64,000 nt of DNA, from positions 496,001-560,000 of the forward strand of contig CAVPNY010000009.1 in the NCBI GenBank assembly GCA_963706905.1. The letters run 5' to 3'. Below are positions 52,404 to 62,092 of the stretch, in pieces. The DNA is from CAVPNY01 sp963706905 (GTDB taxonomy: Bacteria; Chloroflexota; Anaerolineae; Anaerolineales; UBA4823). The notes under the pieces were generated by a model. That model saw only the letters and a list, made by a program, of their open reading frames with translations, had not been told where the DNA came from and did no database searches. The position numbers and the translations under genes were made by a program. Each line of letters begins with the position of its first letter. The stretch's first letter is position 1.

Positions 52404-53641
52404 ACGCTGCATTTTCATTTCAACGGCGTGATTGGCTGATGGGGTTTAGGCTGCTCTGGCTGGCCGTTGTTCTGCTCACACTGGCGCTATTTGTGGCGGG
52501 CCTGCCGGCCTATTTTACCCAGCTCTCCACGCCCTGCCGCGGGGAATCATGCTCCAGCGAACAAGTCTCTCCTCAGGCCGCCCTCTCGCTTGAGACGGCC
52601 GGCGTTTCGCTTCCAGCCTTCGCGACCTTCCATATTGCGCTTTTGATTTCTTTCGGGCTTACTTCGCTGGCATTAGGCGGCATAATCTTCTGGCGCAGGG
52701 CAGGTGGTTGGATTGGCCTGCTGATCTCGCTCCCCTTGATCCTGGTGGGCCTGCTCGCTCCTGGAATAGCCCTGGCCGAAAAGGTCCCCGCCCTGGGGTT
52801 GCCAGTTGGGATACTAAACTTCATAACGGCGGTCACTTTTCCCCTGATATTCTACATATTTCCAAATGGCCGTTTCGTCCCTTCCTGGACGCGCTGGTTG
52901 GCATTGCTGTGGTTCGCGGTAATGACCTCGGAGTACATCGTTGGTTACCTGTCCGTCATGGACATCATCGGTCCGGTTATTTTTCTTGCTTATCTGGTCT
53001 CCTTCATATACGCGCAACTCTACCGTTACAAGAAAATATCCACTCCCATCGAGGTTCAGCAGACCAAGTTGGTGGTCTTCGGAATCCTGATCGCGGTGGC
53101 AACCCTGGCGGTTCACCGCTTACTCCCGCTCCTCGTGCGGAGCTTTCAGCAGCCAGATTCACTATACGCGGTTGCCAGATTTCTTTTTGAATCTTTTGCT
53201 GTGCTGGCCATAATACTCTCCCTGCAGATAGCCATGCTGCGCTACCGCCTATGGGATATCGACGTCATTATTCGTAAGACATTGGTTTACGGTTCCCTGA
53301 CCGCCACGCTGGCATTGGTGTTCTTCGGCGGGGTCGCTCTTCTACAGCAGGTGGTCGGGCGGATCAGCGGTACTGAAAACTCACCGGTGGCCGTCGTCCT
53401 CTCCACCCTGGCGATCGCCGCCCTGTTCACGCCGCTGCGCCGGCGTATCCAGGAATTCATCGACCGGCGCTTTTACCGTCAGAAGTACAATGCCGAGCAG
53501 GCGTTGGCAGAGTTTGCACACGCTACGCGCAGCGAAACCGATCTGGAGGCGCTTACCGGCAAGCTGGTGGAGGTGGTCAGCGAGACGATGCAGCCGGATC
53601 AGGTGAGCGTGTGGCTGGCAAAACCAGGGAGGCGAACATGA
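52400..53641 (+). CDS. Sensor paralogue B: multi-TM, kinase-less
   Basis: 413 residues. TM1, an extracytoplasmic loop with two close cysteines ('CRGESC', about 46-51), more membrane segments with 'IFPNGRFVPSWTRW', 'STPIEVQQTKLVVFG', then the common C-terminal module from about residue 277 ending 'MQPDQVSVWL'. ATG overlaps the stop of gene A (ATGA), with CAAGGAA upstream. Cysteine pair might be redox- or metal-responsive, an inference only. Confidence 0.72.
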   Translation: MNAAFSFQRRDWLMGFRLLWLAVVLLTLALFVAGLPAYFTQLSTPCRGESCSSEQVSPQAALSLETAGVSLPAFATFHIALLISFGLTSLALGGIIFWRRAGGWIGLLISLPLILVGLLAPGIALAEKVPALGLPVGILNFITAVTFPLIFYIFPNGRFVPSWTRWLALLWFAVMTSEYIVGYLSVMDIIGPVIFLAYLVSFIYAQLYRYKKISTPIEVQQTKLVVFGILIAVATLAVHRLLPLLVRSFQQPDSLYAVARFLFESFAVLAIILSLQIAMLRYRLWDIDVIIRKTLVYGSLTATLALVFFGGVALLQQVVGRISGTENSPVAVVLSTLAIAALFTPLRRRIQEFIDRRFYRQKYNAEQALAEFAHATRSETDLEALTGKLVEVVSETMQPDQVSVWLAKPGRRT

Positions 53642-54878
53642 ATCCCAAAAAGACGGCCTGGCTGGCATGGGCTCTGTTCGGGATCATTGCGATTTTGGCA
53701 ATTCTCCAACTCGGAATGAACCTGGTTAAACGGAATGCCAACGTCACCGGGTTCGAGCTCGCTCAAGCGGTAAGTTGGGTTGCAGTCCCGATTGTATTTT
53801 CAATGGTCGGGGCGTTGATCCTGTCGCGCCAGCCGCGTAACCCGATCGGCTGGCTGCTGATGTGCCCGGCGATTGTGATGGTGATACCAGTGGAGAGCTA
53901 TCTCAATCAGTTTCCCACCGCGCCAGCCAGGCTGGGCTTCCTGCTCCTGCTGGCATTGTGGTTCGGTCAATGGTCGTGGACGCTGCTCATTTTTCCAATC
54001 CTATTTATCCCGGTGTTATTTCCCACCGGACGCCCGCCTTCGCCGCGCTGGCGCTGGCTGATCATCGCCGGATTGGCGATGTGCGCCTTCCTATTCTTTG
54101 GGGCAACTTTCGCTGCAGAGCTCGGTCCTATCTCCGGAGGATTTGCTGGGGCCTGGACGGTGCCGAACCCGATTGGCTTTATCAGCCCAGATGCCTTTCC
54201 ACTTGTACCATGGCTTATCTCCCTGGGTACGATAACCCTAATGGGTACAGTGTCGCTGTTTGTGCGTTATCGCCGCGCAGCAACCGTGGAGCGCCAGCAG
54301 ATTAAGCTGGCTGCTGTTTGCTTGTGGTTTATTTGCTATCTTTTATGTGTCTCCTTCATTTAGCCGAGAGGAGCAAAGCAACTTTAGCGATGTGATGAAC
54401 ACGTTGTTATTTCTCCTAGCGATGCCGATGATCCCCGTGGCGATTGGCATCGCCATCCTGCGCTACCGGCTGTGGGACATCGATGTGATCATCCGCAAGA
54501 CGCTGGTGTACGCGGCGCTGACCGCCACGCTGGCGCTGGTCTTCTTCGGCGGGGTGGCTCTGCTGCAGGGGGTGGTCGGGACGCCTCACCGGGACGGACG
54601 ACTCACCGGTGGCCATCGTGATCTCCACCTTGCTGATCGCCGCCCTGTTCACCCCGTTACGCCGCCGCATCCAGGATTTTATTGACCAGCGCTTTTACCG
54701 CCAGAAGTACAACGCCGAACAGGCCCTGGCGGATTTCGCGGCCACGGCACGCAACGAGACTGACCTTGAGGTGCTCACCGGTAAGCTGGTGGAGGTGGTC
54801 AGTCAGACGATGCAGCCAGAAAAAACCTCACTATGGCTGCGACCTTCCGGGGATCGTTCTTCGAGGTTGAAATCATGA
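53638..54878 (+). pseudogene. Sensor paralogue C, two frameshifts
   Basis: ATG overlaps the stop of gene B. N-terminal part has membrane segments with almost no extracytoplasmic loop, 'LFPTGRPPSPRWRW' and 'TVERQQIKLAA'. A +1 shift near 54310-54320 moves the frame to 54260-54685, and a second +1 at about 54579 (one extra base in GTCGGGACGCC, by comparison with sister genes) moves it to the frame ending at 54878. Corrected, it would be about 413 residues with a normal module. Pseudogene or sequence error. Confidence 0.65.
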
Positions 54879-56209
54879 AGTGGATATTTGCACCTTCATC
54901 ATCTCGCATGCTCGGCCTGGTGCGCATCTTAATGCTGGCATGGATGATCATCAACATCGTGTACCTGTCTGTCTCTCTGCCATCCTACTATCAAAGCCGG
55001 CAAAGCCTGGAGCCGGGGGAGCTCACTGGCACTGCCTTCAACGGCTGGACCACTCAACAAGTCCAGGCGGTCATGCTTCAGCTGGGTCTCCAGCATGAAA
55101 TAGTGGTAATTGCTATGTTCTCTGCCAGCCTGATCTGCCTGCTATGTTTTTGGGTAGTCGGAGGCCTGTTATTCTGGCGCAGGTCCGACACCTGGGTGGG
55201 GATACTGGCGGCATTCATCTTGTTCATGACAGGTCCCGGCTTCAGCGGTATGCTCCTCACCCAATCTCAAGCCCCGCTCTGGATCAATCGACTCAATCTT
55301 TTCCTGGCAGATATCGTCTGGCCAACGTTTTTCATTTTTATATACCTGTTCCCCAATGGGAAATTCGTTCCACCCTTCACGCGTTACCTGGCCGCCTTGC
55401 CTTACCTGGTCTTTCTGTCGGATTTAATCCTCCCCAGTGGATCACCCATTAAATCTATCGGTCCGGGGGTAATAATGATCTACGCGGTTGGCGGCTTGAT
55501 CAGCCAAGTATACCGTTTCCGCAAGATATCCACCCCTGAAGAACGTCAGCAGACAAAATGGGTTGTATTTGCTCTGGGAATATTTCTCGTAGCACTGATC
55601 TCTTCATTTCTCAATCTATCAATGATTCCGTCCTTTGCTGTTGGCACCCCAGGGGGTTTCTGGAATGAATTTCTCGGCAACGGGGTATGGGGTTTCCTGA
55701 TCCCAGCTTTGATCCCTTTATCGATCGGCGTTTCCATCCTCCGTTATCGCCTTTGGGATGTCGATGTGATTATACGCAAGACGCTGGTCTACACCGCGCT
55801 GACCGCTACCCTGGCGCTGGTCTTCTTTGGTGGGGTTGCCTTGCTACAACAGATCTTCGGCAGAATCACCGGGACGGAAAGCTCGCCTATCGCCATCGTC
55901 CTCTCAACCCTGCTGATCGCGGCCCTGTTCGGCCTGCTGCGCCAGAGCATCCAGGACTTTATCGACCGCCGCTTCTACCGGCGCAAGTATGATGCCGAGC
56001 AGGCCCTGGCGGAGTTTGCTGCCAGTGCGCGCAGTGAAACCGACCTGGAAGCGCTGAGTGGCAAGCTGGTGGAAGTAGTCAGCCAGACGATGCAGCCGGA
56101 GATGGTTTCGTTGTGGTTAAAGCCGCAGCGAAAATCCTGGAAAGATACGCCTGCTTTGCAAGCCACACCAACGGAAATGAGATTGCTTCGCAAAGGGCGC
56201 TCGCAATGA
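54875..56209 (+). CDS. Sensor paralogue D: multi-TM, kinase-less
   Basis: 444 residues, intact. TM1 (about 13-33), an extracytoplasmic loop of about 40 residues after 'LPSYYQSRQ', 'YLFPNGKFVPPFTRY', 'STPEERQQTKWVVFA', then the module from about 287 ('RFYRRKYDAEQALAEF', 'MQPEMVSLWL') and an extra C-terminal tail of about 25 residues. The copy has LLRQSIQDF where others have LRRRIQDF. ATGA overlap with C. Confidence 0.72.
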   Translation: MKWIFAPSSSRMLGLVRILMLAWMIINIVYLSVSLPSYYQSRQSLEPGELTGTAFNGWTTQQVQAVMLQLGLQHEIVVIAMFSASLICLLCFWVVGGLLFWRRSDTWVGILAAFILFMTGPGFSGMLLTQSQAPLWINRLNLFLADIVWPTFFIFIYLFPNGKFVPPFTRYLAALPYLVFLSDLILPSGSPIKSIGPGVIMIYAVGGLISQVYRFRKISTPEERQQTKWVVFALGIFLVALISSFLNLSMIPSFAVGTPGGFWNEFLGNGVWGFLIPALIPLSIGVSILRYRLWDVDVIIRKTLVYTALTATLALVFFGGVALLQQIFGRITGTESSPIAIVLSTLLIAALFGLLRQSIQDFIDRRFYRRKYDAEQALAEFAASARSETDLEALSGKLVEVVSQTMQPEMVSLWLKPQRKSWKDTPALQATPTEMRLLRKGRSQ

Positions 56210-56237
56210 CAAATCAAAAAGGTGACGGAGCTAATTG

Positions 56238-57694
56238 ATGAGAGAAAAGCGTTTTGACCGCGGCGCCTGGCTTACACTAGCTGTCGTAGTAGCCTGGATT
56301 GTACTTGTGCCGGTCCTGATGGTGGTAAGTCTTTCCTTTCCAACCGATGGCTGGATCCATGACGGTCCCGAGGCCTCCGGCGCATACACCACTGCGGATA
56401 ACATCAGCGGCGCGGTCTCTCCGCTGCAAAGCGGCGATGTGATCCAGGCCATCAACGGTCAAGCGCTCTCCCCAGATTGGCTGCCTCCTTTCCCGCCCAA
56501 CCTGGAGCCAGGTCAGGTATTGGCATACACCATCCAACGCAATGGTCAGAAGATGGATGTGGATATCACCTTGGTCAAGCCTGGATTACCGGCTTTTTTC
56601 AGGCACTTACAATTGCACCTGGAAAATACTTTAGACGTATTTATTCCCAGCCTGTTATCCTTCTTGATCGCCGGGTTGATTTTTTATTTACGCCCTGGCA
56701 ACCTGGGGGCGCGCTATCTGGTGATGTTTTTCGGCTTCTATTTCGCCAGTAATTTTGGTTTTGCCCTGTCCAGCCTGTATGTGCACAGCTTACCAGCATC
56801 CCTGCAACTTCTGAATGGATTGATGGCCGGAGGCGCCTGGTTCTGGTTTTTCTTTCCAACCCTGACGCTTTTGGCGCTGGCTTTTCCGGTGGTCAAGCTG
56901 CCGCTGCGCCGTTTCCCGCTGGGAATCCACCTGTTTTTATATGGTATTCCATTTCTATGCTTGTTGATTGCCGCCTCGCTGACAATTCTCACCCGGCAGA
57001 CCCGCTGGATGGATACTTCCCTGATTCCGGTCATGTTATCCATGCTTGGCCTGGCGATGATTACGCTGTTTGGCTCGCTGATCCACAACTGGCGTACGCT
57101 TCGCGAACCGGCGCGCGGGCTCAACTGCGCTGGCTGGCACTCGGTTTGGGCCTGGGATTGGGTCTGCCCCTGACCAGTATGCTCATCCTGGTGATTATCT
57201 ACGGAGAGGTTCCCTCCGGAATGCTCGATTTTATCCTATGGTTCTTCTTACTCGTCCCGATCTGCATCGGGATCGCCATCACCCGCTACCGGCTGTTTGA
57301 CATCGATGTCATTATCCGCAAGACGCTGGTCTACGCGGCTCTGACCGCCACGCTGGGCCTGGTCTTTTTCGGTGGGGTGACGCTTCTCCAACAGGTATTT
57401 GGACGGATCAGCGGCACTGATAATTCGCCGGTGGCCATCGTGATCTCCACCTTGCTGATCGCCGCCCTGTTCACCCCGTTACGCCGCCGCATCCAGGAGT
57501 TCATCGACCAACGCTTCTACCGCAGTAAATACAACGCCGAGCAGGCCCTGGCGGAGTTTGCTGCCAGTGCGCGCAGTGAAACCGACCTGGAAGCGCTGAG
57601 TGGCAAGCTGGTGGAAGTAGTCAGCCAGACGATGCAGCCGGAGCAGGTCACCTTATGGTTGAAACCAGCTGTTCGGAATAAGAGAGCTGTATAA
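56238..57694 (+). CDS. Sensor paralogue E: PDZ domain plus multi-TM (frameshifted)
   Basis: TM1, then a PDZ-like domain (about 50-115) with 'SPLQSGDVIQAINGQAL', multi-TM region and the module ending 'MQPEQVTLWL'. Closest in layout to A. One base is missing near 57118: the first frame ends at 57173 and the second carries 'RAQLRWLALGLGLG' onwards to 57694. Corrected length is about 485 residues. ATG preferred at 56238; it is 28 bp after D, so not coupled by overlap. Confidence 0.68.
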
Positions 57695-57705
57695 GGCAAG
57701 AAGCA

Positions 57706-58968
57706 ATGAATAAGCATTCTTCCAATATTAATCATCTGCTCACTATTTTCTTTGCTGTAATTCTGATGATCCAGGTTGGTTATCTGCTGATCGGAATTGC
57801 CAGCCACCCGGTGTACTATCACCGCGTTACAACGCAGACGATTGAGCCAGTGGTCTACTATGGGAAGGTACAAATCAGTAACGAGCTGGTAGCCCGGATG
57901 GCAACCGAACGCGGGTTGTCGCTGGTGCAATATGCAAATTATCGGGTTATCGCCAATACATTGGCAGCCTTGTTCCCCCTGGGATTGGCGATCCTGATTA
58001 TCTGGCGATCTAAAGGCCAGTGGTTTGCCTGGTTTACCGCCTTTATTATCGTCTTTCTGGGGGAGTCTGTTCTGTCTGAGCAAACGCTTGTTACCCAATA
58101 CATTTCAGTAGAAGTTTTTGGCACCAACGCCATTTTTTGGTTCATGGTATTGCTCTATTTCTTCCTTTTCCCCAATGGCAAACCTGTGCCTCGGCGTGCT
58201 GTCTGGCTGGTGGTCGCGTTGGTGCTCTACCATTTCTTTGTACAGATTGGGACAGTATTTGCCTACGTTGCACCAGACCTTGCTATGCGGCTCAGCCTGC
58301 CCAATTGGGGTGAGGAAGTCTATATCACGCCCGTGGTATTGAACTTCTTCATCATCCTGGGATGCCAGGTGTACCGTTACCGCCAGGTATCGAATCCCAT
58401 CGAACGTCAACAAACCAAATGGTTTCTCTTCGGCTTTGGGCTTATCGTTGCCCTTATTCCGGTATCGTTTTTTATCGACAGCTCGGGGCGAAGCGGCTTT
58501 CTGAGTGATTTCCTCGAAGTTGCGCTTTGGATGCCGCTCTACATCGGTCTCGCCATTGCCATTCTGCGCTATCGTCTTTTCGACATCGACGTGATTATCC
58601 GCAAGACGCTGGTCTACGGAGCCCTGACCGTCTCGCTGGCGCTGGTCTTCTTCGGCGGGGTGACGCTGCTACAGGGGGTGGTTGGGCGCCTCACCGGGAC
58701 GGAGGACTCGCCAGTGGTCATCGTGATCTCCACCATGCTGATCGCCGCTCTGTTCTCCCCGCTGCGCCGCCGCATACAGGACTTTATCGACCGGCGCTTC
58801 TACCGCCAGAAATACAACGCCGAGCAGGCCCTGGCGGACTTTGCCGCAAGCGCTCGTAACGAGACGGACTTAGATGCACTGACCGGTAAGCTGGTGGAGG
58901 TGGTCAGCCAGACGATGCAGCCGGAGAAAGTGATTCTATGGTTGAAATCGCAGAGAAGGCCTCCATGA
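57706..58968 (+). CDS. Sensor paralogue F: multi-TM, kinase-less
   Basis: 420 residues, intact. TM1 (about 10-30), extracytoplasmic loop 'YYHRVTTQTIEPVVYYGKVQ' with 'MATERGLSLVQYA', 'FFLFPNGKPVPRR', 'SNPIERQQTKWFLFG', then module from about 285 ending 'MQPEKVILWL'. Its loop is clearly related to that of G, so F and G are a recent duplicate pair. Confidence 0.72.
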   Translation: MNKHSSNINHLLTIFFAVILMIQVGYLLIGIASHPVYYHRVTTQTIEPVVYYGKVQISNELVARMATERGLSLVQYANYRVIANTLAALFPLGLAILIIWRSKGQWFAWFTAFIIVFLGESVLSEQTLVTQYISVEVFGTNAIFWFMVLLYFFLFPNGKPVPRRAVWLVVALVLYHFFVQIGTVFAYVAPDLAMRLSLPNWGEEVYITPVVLNFFIILGCQVYRYRQVSNPIERQQTKWFLFGFGLIVALIPVSFFIDSSGRSGFLSDFLEVALWMPLYIGLAIAILRYRLFDIDVIIRKTLVYGALTVSLALVFFGGVTLLQGVVGRLTGTEDSPVVIVISTMLIAALFSPLRRRIQDFIDRRFYRQKYNAEQALADFAASARNETDLDALTGKLVEVVSQTMQPEKVILWLKSQRRPP

Positions 58969-60248
58969 TCCAGCAAATCCGCTCCCAACCCCGCCGCAAC
59001 CAGCTGCTGATCCTGATCTTTGCGATTTTGATCGCCTACGTAATCACCACCCTGATCATCGCTCTATCGGGGATACCAGATTATTACCCAGCGTGTGACG
59101 GCACAGACCGTTCCCACGATCCGCATGGGATCGGAGGAATGGATCAGCAATGCGGTGATAGCTGAACGAGCTAGCGAGCGTGGGCTGGCTCTCGAACAGT
59201 ATGCAATCTACACGATCCTGCGTGGCCTGGTGAGCCTGTCCATCTTCGGCGGGGCAGCCTTGCTGATCTTGTGGAAAGCGGGAGGGAATTGGTTCGCCTG
59301 GTACACGGTCTTGATGTTGTTGTTCTTCCCTACTGGAGGGGCGCTGGACCAGATCAATCAAGTCTCCCAGATAGCGAATAGCTATTTCAGCGCCGGGGCA
59401 ATCTTATGGCCACTGTACCTGCTCTATCTGTACCTGTTCCCCAATGGGCGGGCAGTGCCGGCGTGGACACGCTGGTACCGATGGGTGCGGTTATCGGATT
59501 GCATTTCCTGCTTCAATCCGCCGGCTTCCTGCTCAGTTTTGGGATCGGCGACGCATTCCTGCCCGTCTGGCAAAGCGCTTTTTTTGTCGTCATCCTGGCG
59601 GGGTTTCCCCTTATCTTAGTCAGCCAGGTGTTGCGCTACCGCAATTATTCCACCCCGGTTGAGCGCCAGCAAACCAAATGGTTTGTGGGAAGCCTGGCTT
59701 TACTGGCAATTCTGGAAGTGTATCGCCCAGACCATTATTAGTGCGGATCATACAACAACGTAATTGGCTGGCGCGGTTGCCAGATTTCTTAGTGAAATGC
59801 TCGACTTTTCTGGCCATCCCGATCAGCCTGGTGATCTCGATCCTGCGCTACCGGCTGTGGGACATTGATGTCATTATCCGCAAGACGCTGGTTTATGCCG
59901 CTCTGACCGCCACGCTGGCGCTGGTCTTTTTCGGTGGGGTGACGCTGCTACAGGGGGTGGTTGGGCGCCTCACTGGGACGGATGACTCGCCGGTAGACGA
60001 TTGTGATCTCCACCTTGCTGATCGCCGCCCTGTTCAGCCCGTTGCGCCGCCGCATCCAGGACTTCATCGACCGGAGATTTTACCGCAAGAAGTACGACGC
60101 CGAGCAAGCGCTGGCAGAGTTTGCAGACGCCGCGCGCAGCGAGACCGACCTGGAGGCGCTAACTGGCAAGCTGGTGGAGGTGGTCAGCCAGACGATGCAG
60201 CCGGATCAGGTGAGCGTGTGGCTGCGACCACAAGGAGGAGAAAAATGA
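58965..60248 (+). pseudogene. Sensor paralogue G, four frameshifts
   Basis: ATG overlaps the stop of F. Frame breaks near 59090 (+1, extra C before CAGCGTGTGACG), 59485 (-1), about 59730 (-1) and 59991 (+1). Each segment still matches F or the common module in another frame: 'VTAQTVPTIRMGSEE', 'YLFPNGRAVPAWTRW', 'STPVERQQTKWFVG', 'MQPDQVSVWL'. Four separate indels in 0.9 kb suggest decay rather than a single error, though low-quality sequence is possible. Confidence 0.65.
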
Positions 60249-60364
60249 AATTAGCCCGACTGCCAGATCGCCTGGGATTGTCCATCGCTTTTGCGGAGCC
60301 GATTTCCCTACTTGCCAGGGATGCAGTGGTTGAAGTATCCATGCAGCCAGAAGGTGCAGGATAA
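60245..60364 (+). pseudogene. Remnant of Rieske-like gene after paralogue G
   Basis: ATGA overlap with G. Encodes 39 residues starting MKLARLPDRLGLSIAFAEPI, clearly related to the start of the Rieske-like protein after H (MRLARLLGCLGLLVALAGLV), but the rest is missing. TAATG links it to gene H. Supports duplication of a sensor + Rieske-like pair. Confidence 0.5.
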
Positions 60365-61594
60365 TGGTTGAAATAAATAGAGAACGGGAAGTAAAGCATA
60401 GTCTCGCTCGCTGGCTGTGGTGGGCAGCGTTTGTTGCATCGATTACCTTGACGCTGGCTTCCTTACCAGGATATATGCAGCAACTCAAGGAGCTGGAGCT
60501 GACCAGCGGTTTTGCGACCATCCAGCAGACAGCCCAGTGGTTGGCCACGTTTCTGTCAATTGGCTCAGTAATTCTATGCCTGGCCCTGGCCCTGCTCGTC
60601 TTTTTAAAAAGACCAGACGAATCGATGTCCATGTTCTTATCTTTTTTCCTCTTGTCCTACGGGATTCTCATGCTCGGACCCATGGAGCATTTCATGCCCT
60701 ATTGGTTCCCCCAGTATAGCGAAGTGGTGTTCCTTGTTCAGGCGATTTTCTTCTCGCCGGTTGCCTGTTCGCTGCTGCTGGTCTTCCCGAATGGGCGTTT
60801 CACGCCCAGGTGGACGCGCTGGTTGGTGGTCTTTTCTGTGCTTCTGACGGTGACATTCCTGCTGATCTTCGAATTGGATGAATGGGTTCGTGGGACGACG
60901 ACCCGCTCTCGGGCTGGTTATGCTATCTGGGGCGCGCTCTTTCTGGTTGCCTTTGGGGTTCAGCACTATCGCTATCGTCGGATTTATAGCCAGACAGAGC
61001 GCCAGCAGACTAAATGGGTCTTGATAGGCATAGCGGCGACATTTTTCTTGGCTGTTATCTGCTCCATCCCTTATTACTACTTACTCAATCTCCCTCCTGG
61101 AACAGAACAGCCCTGGTGGGCGCCTCTCGGCAGCGCCGGGTGGTGGTTCGCGATGATGCTCATTCCCCTTTCATTAACTGTTGCAATCCTGCGCTACCGG
61201 CTATGGAACATCGATGTGATCATCCGCAAGACGCTGGTGTACGGAGCGCTGACCGCCACCCTGGCGCTGGTGTTCCTCGGTGGGGTGGCTCTGCTGCAGG
61301 GGGTGGTGGGACGCCTCACCGGGACAGAAGACTCGCCGGTTGTGATCGTGATCTCCACCTTGCTGATCGCGGCCCTGTTCAGCCCGCTGCGCCGCCGCAT
61401 CCAGGACTTCATCGACCGGCGATTTTACCGAAAAAAATACAATGCCGAGCAAGCCTTGGAGGAGTTCGCAGCAAGTCACTCGAAGCGAGACCGACTTGGA
61501 TGCGCTGACGGTCAAGCTGGTGGAGGTGGTCAGCCAGACGATGCAGCCGGAGCATGCCTCGCTTTGGTTGAAACCACGAGGAAGGCAAAAATGA
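60364..61594 (+). CDS. Sensor paralogue H: multi-TM, kinase-less (late frameshift)
   Basis: About 409 residues when corrected. TM1, loop after 'LPGYMQQLKELELTSGF', 'LVFPNGRFTPRWTRW', 'ERQQTKWVLIG', module from about 274. One extra A near 61487 shifts the last 35 codons; corrected, the module reads 'SETDLDALTVKLVEV' and 'MQPEHASLWL' and stops at 61594 in an ATGA overlap. As read without correction, the frame fuses into the next gene and ends at 62010. Confidence 0.68.
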
Positions 61595-62010
61595 GATTAG
61601 CCCGATTGCTCGGTTGTCTGGGATTGTTGGTTGCCTTAGCAGGGCTGGTTGCTCTGCTCGCCTGGGGCGTGGTGCGCTTCAGCACGCCCAGGCCAGCGCA
61701 GGTGTTGGTTGGTCAGGTGGAGGATTTTCCGCCGGGGCAAGCGCCTCACTTGTTCGATCAGGACAGCACTCTCTTTTACGTGCTTAATGTCAACGGGAAA
61801 CTGGTGGCCCTGTATGCGCGCTCGCTTCGCCACACTCGCTGCCAGGTGAAGTGGGATGAGGCGCGCAACGTTTTCATCGACCCATGCCTGGGAACGCGCT
61901 TTACCCCCACCGGTGAATACCAGGGCGGCGGCCCCCCCCAGGAGCTGGTCCGGCTACCCCTACAGGTTAAGGATGGGCAGGTGTGGGTGGAGATCAATTT
62001 CCCCAAATGA
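61591..62010 (+). CDS. Rieske-fold membrane protein lacking cluster ligands
   Basis: 139 residues. Membrane anchor at about 5-28, then a Rieske-like domain. Against the usual CTHLGC / CPCHGSRF boxes it reads LRHTRC / DPCLGTRF: the two structural disulfide cysteines and one His are kept, but two cluster cysteines and the second His are lost. The following 'TPTGEYQGGGPPQELVRLPL' and 'VKDGQVWVEI' fit the Rieske fold. A [2Fe-2S] cluster is therefore unlikely; a binding or sensory role is an inference. Start at ATG 61591 is based on frame correction of gene H. Confidence 0.65.
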   Translation: MRLARLLGCLGLLVALAGLVALLAWGVVRFSTPRPAQVLVGQVEDFPPGQAPHLFDQDSTLFYVLNVNGKLVALYARSLRHTRCQVKWDEARNVFIDPCLGTRFTPTGEYQGGGPPQELVRLPLQVKDGQVWVEINFPK

Positions 62011-62018
62011 TGATCTTT

Positions 62019-62063
62019 CGTAACGCCCACCGTAACGAATGGCAGACGCTTTATCCGTACAAT
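62019..62063 (+). promoter_or_regulatory. Switch-protein promoter with CGTAACG direct repeat
   Basis: CGTAACG at 62019-62025 and 62031-62037 (12-bp period), then exactly 20 bases to TACAAT (62058-62063). Same arrangement as at 50376-50420; sequences between the repeats differ, so the heptamers stand out as conserved. Confidence 0.65.
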
Positions 62064-62092
62064 GTATTCAGGTTCAAACGGAGACGAAATCG

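Larger units (their letters stand above)
52003..61572 (+). repeat. Eight-copy C-terminal sensor module, about 390 bp each
   Basis: Direct copies begin near 52003, 53232, 54454, 55735, 57277, 58561, 59839 and 61186 and end near 52392, 53622, 54840, 56119, 57663, 58946, 60228 and 61572. Consensus protein: ILRYRLWDIDVIIRKTLVY..ALTATLALVFFGGV, then ISTLLIAALF.PLRRRIQDF and IDRRFYR.KYNAEQALAEFA, then SETDLEALTGKLVEVVSQTM and QPE.VSLWL. Nucleotide similarity is high across copies although the N-terminal parts of the same genes are hardly alike. No terminal inverted repeats or transposase, so not a mobile element. Confidence 0.85.

Noticed and set aside
52003..61572. Repeats as insertion sequences or a mobile array
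   Set aside because: Copies lie inside coding frames, in one orientation, with no terminal inverted repeats, target duplications or transposase.
50991..61594. Array genes as histidine kinases
   Set aside because: They end right after the shared module. No H-box, N-box or G-box is present in any copy.
60364..62010. Natural fusion of sensor H with the Rieske-like protein
   Set aside because: The joining stretch is an out-of-frame translation of the conserved module; a one-base correction gives two ATGA-coupled genes as elsewhere in the array.
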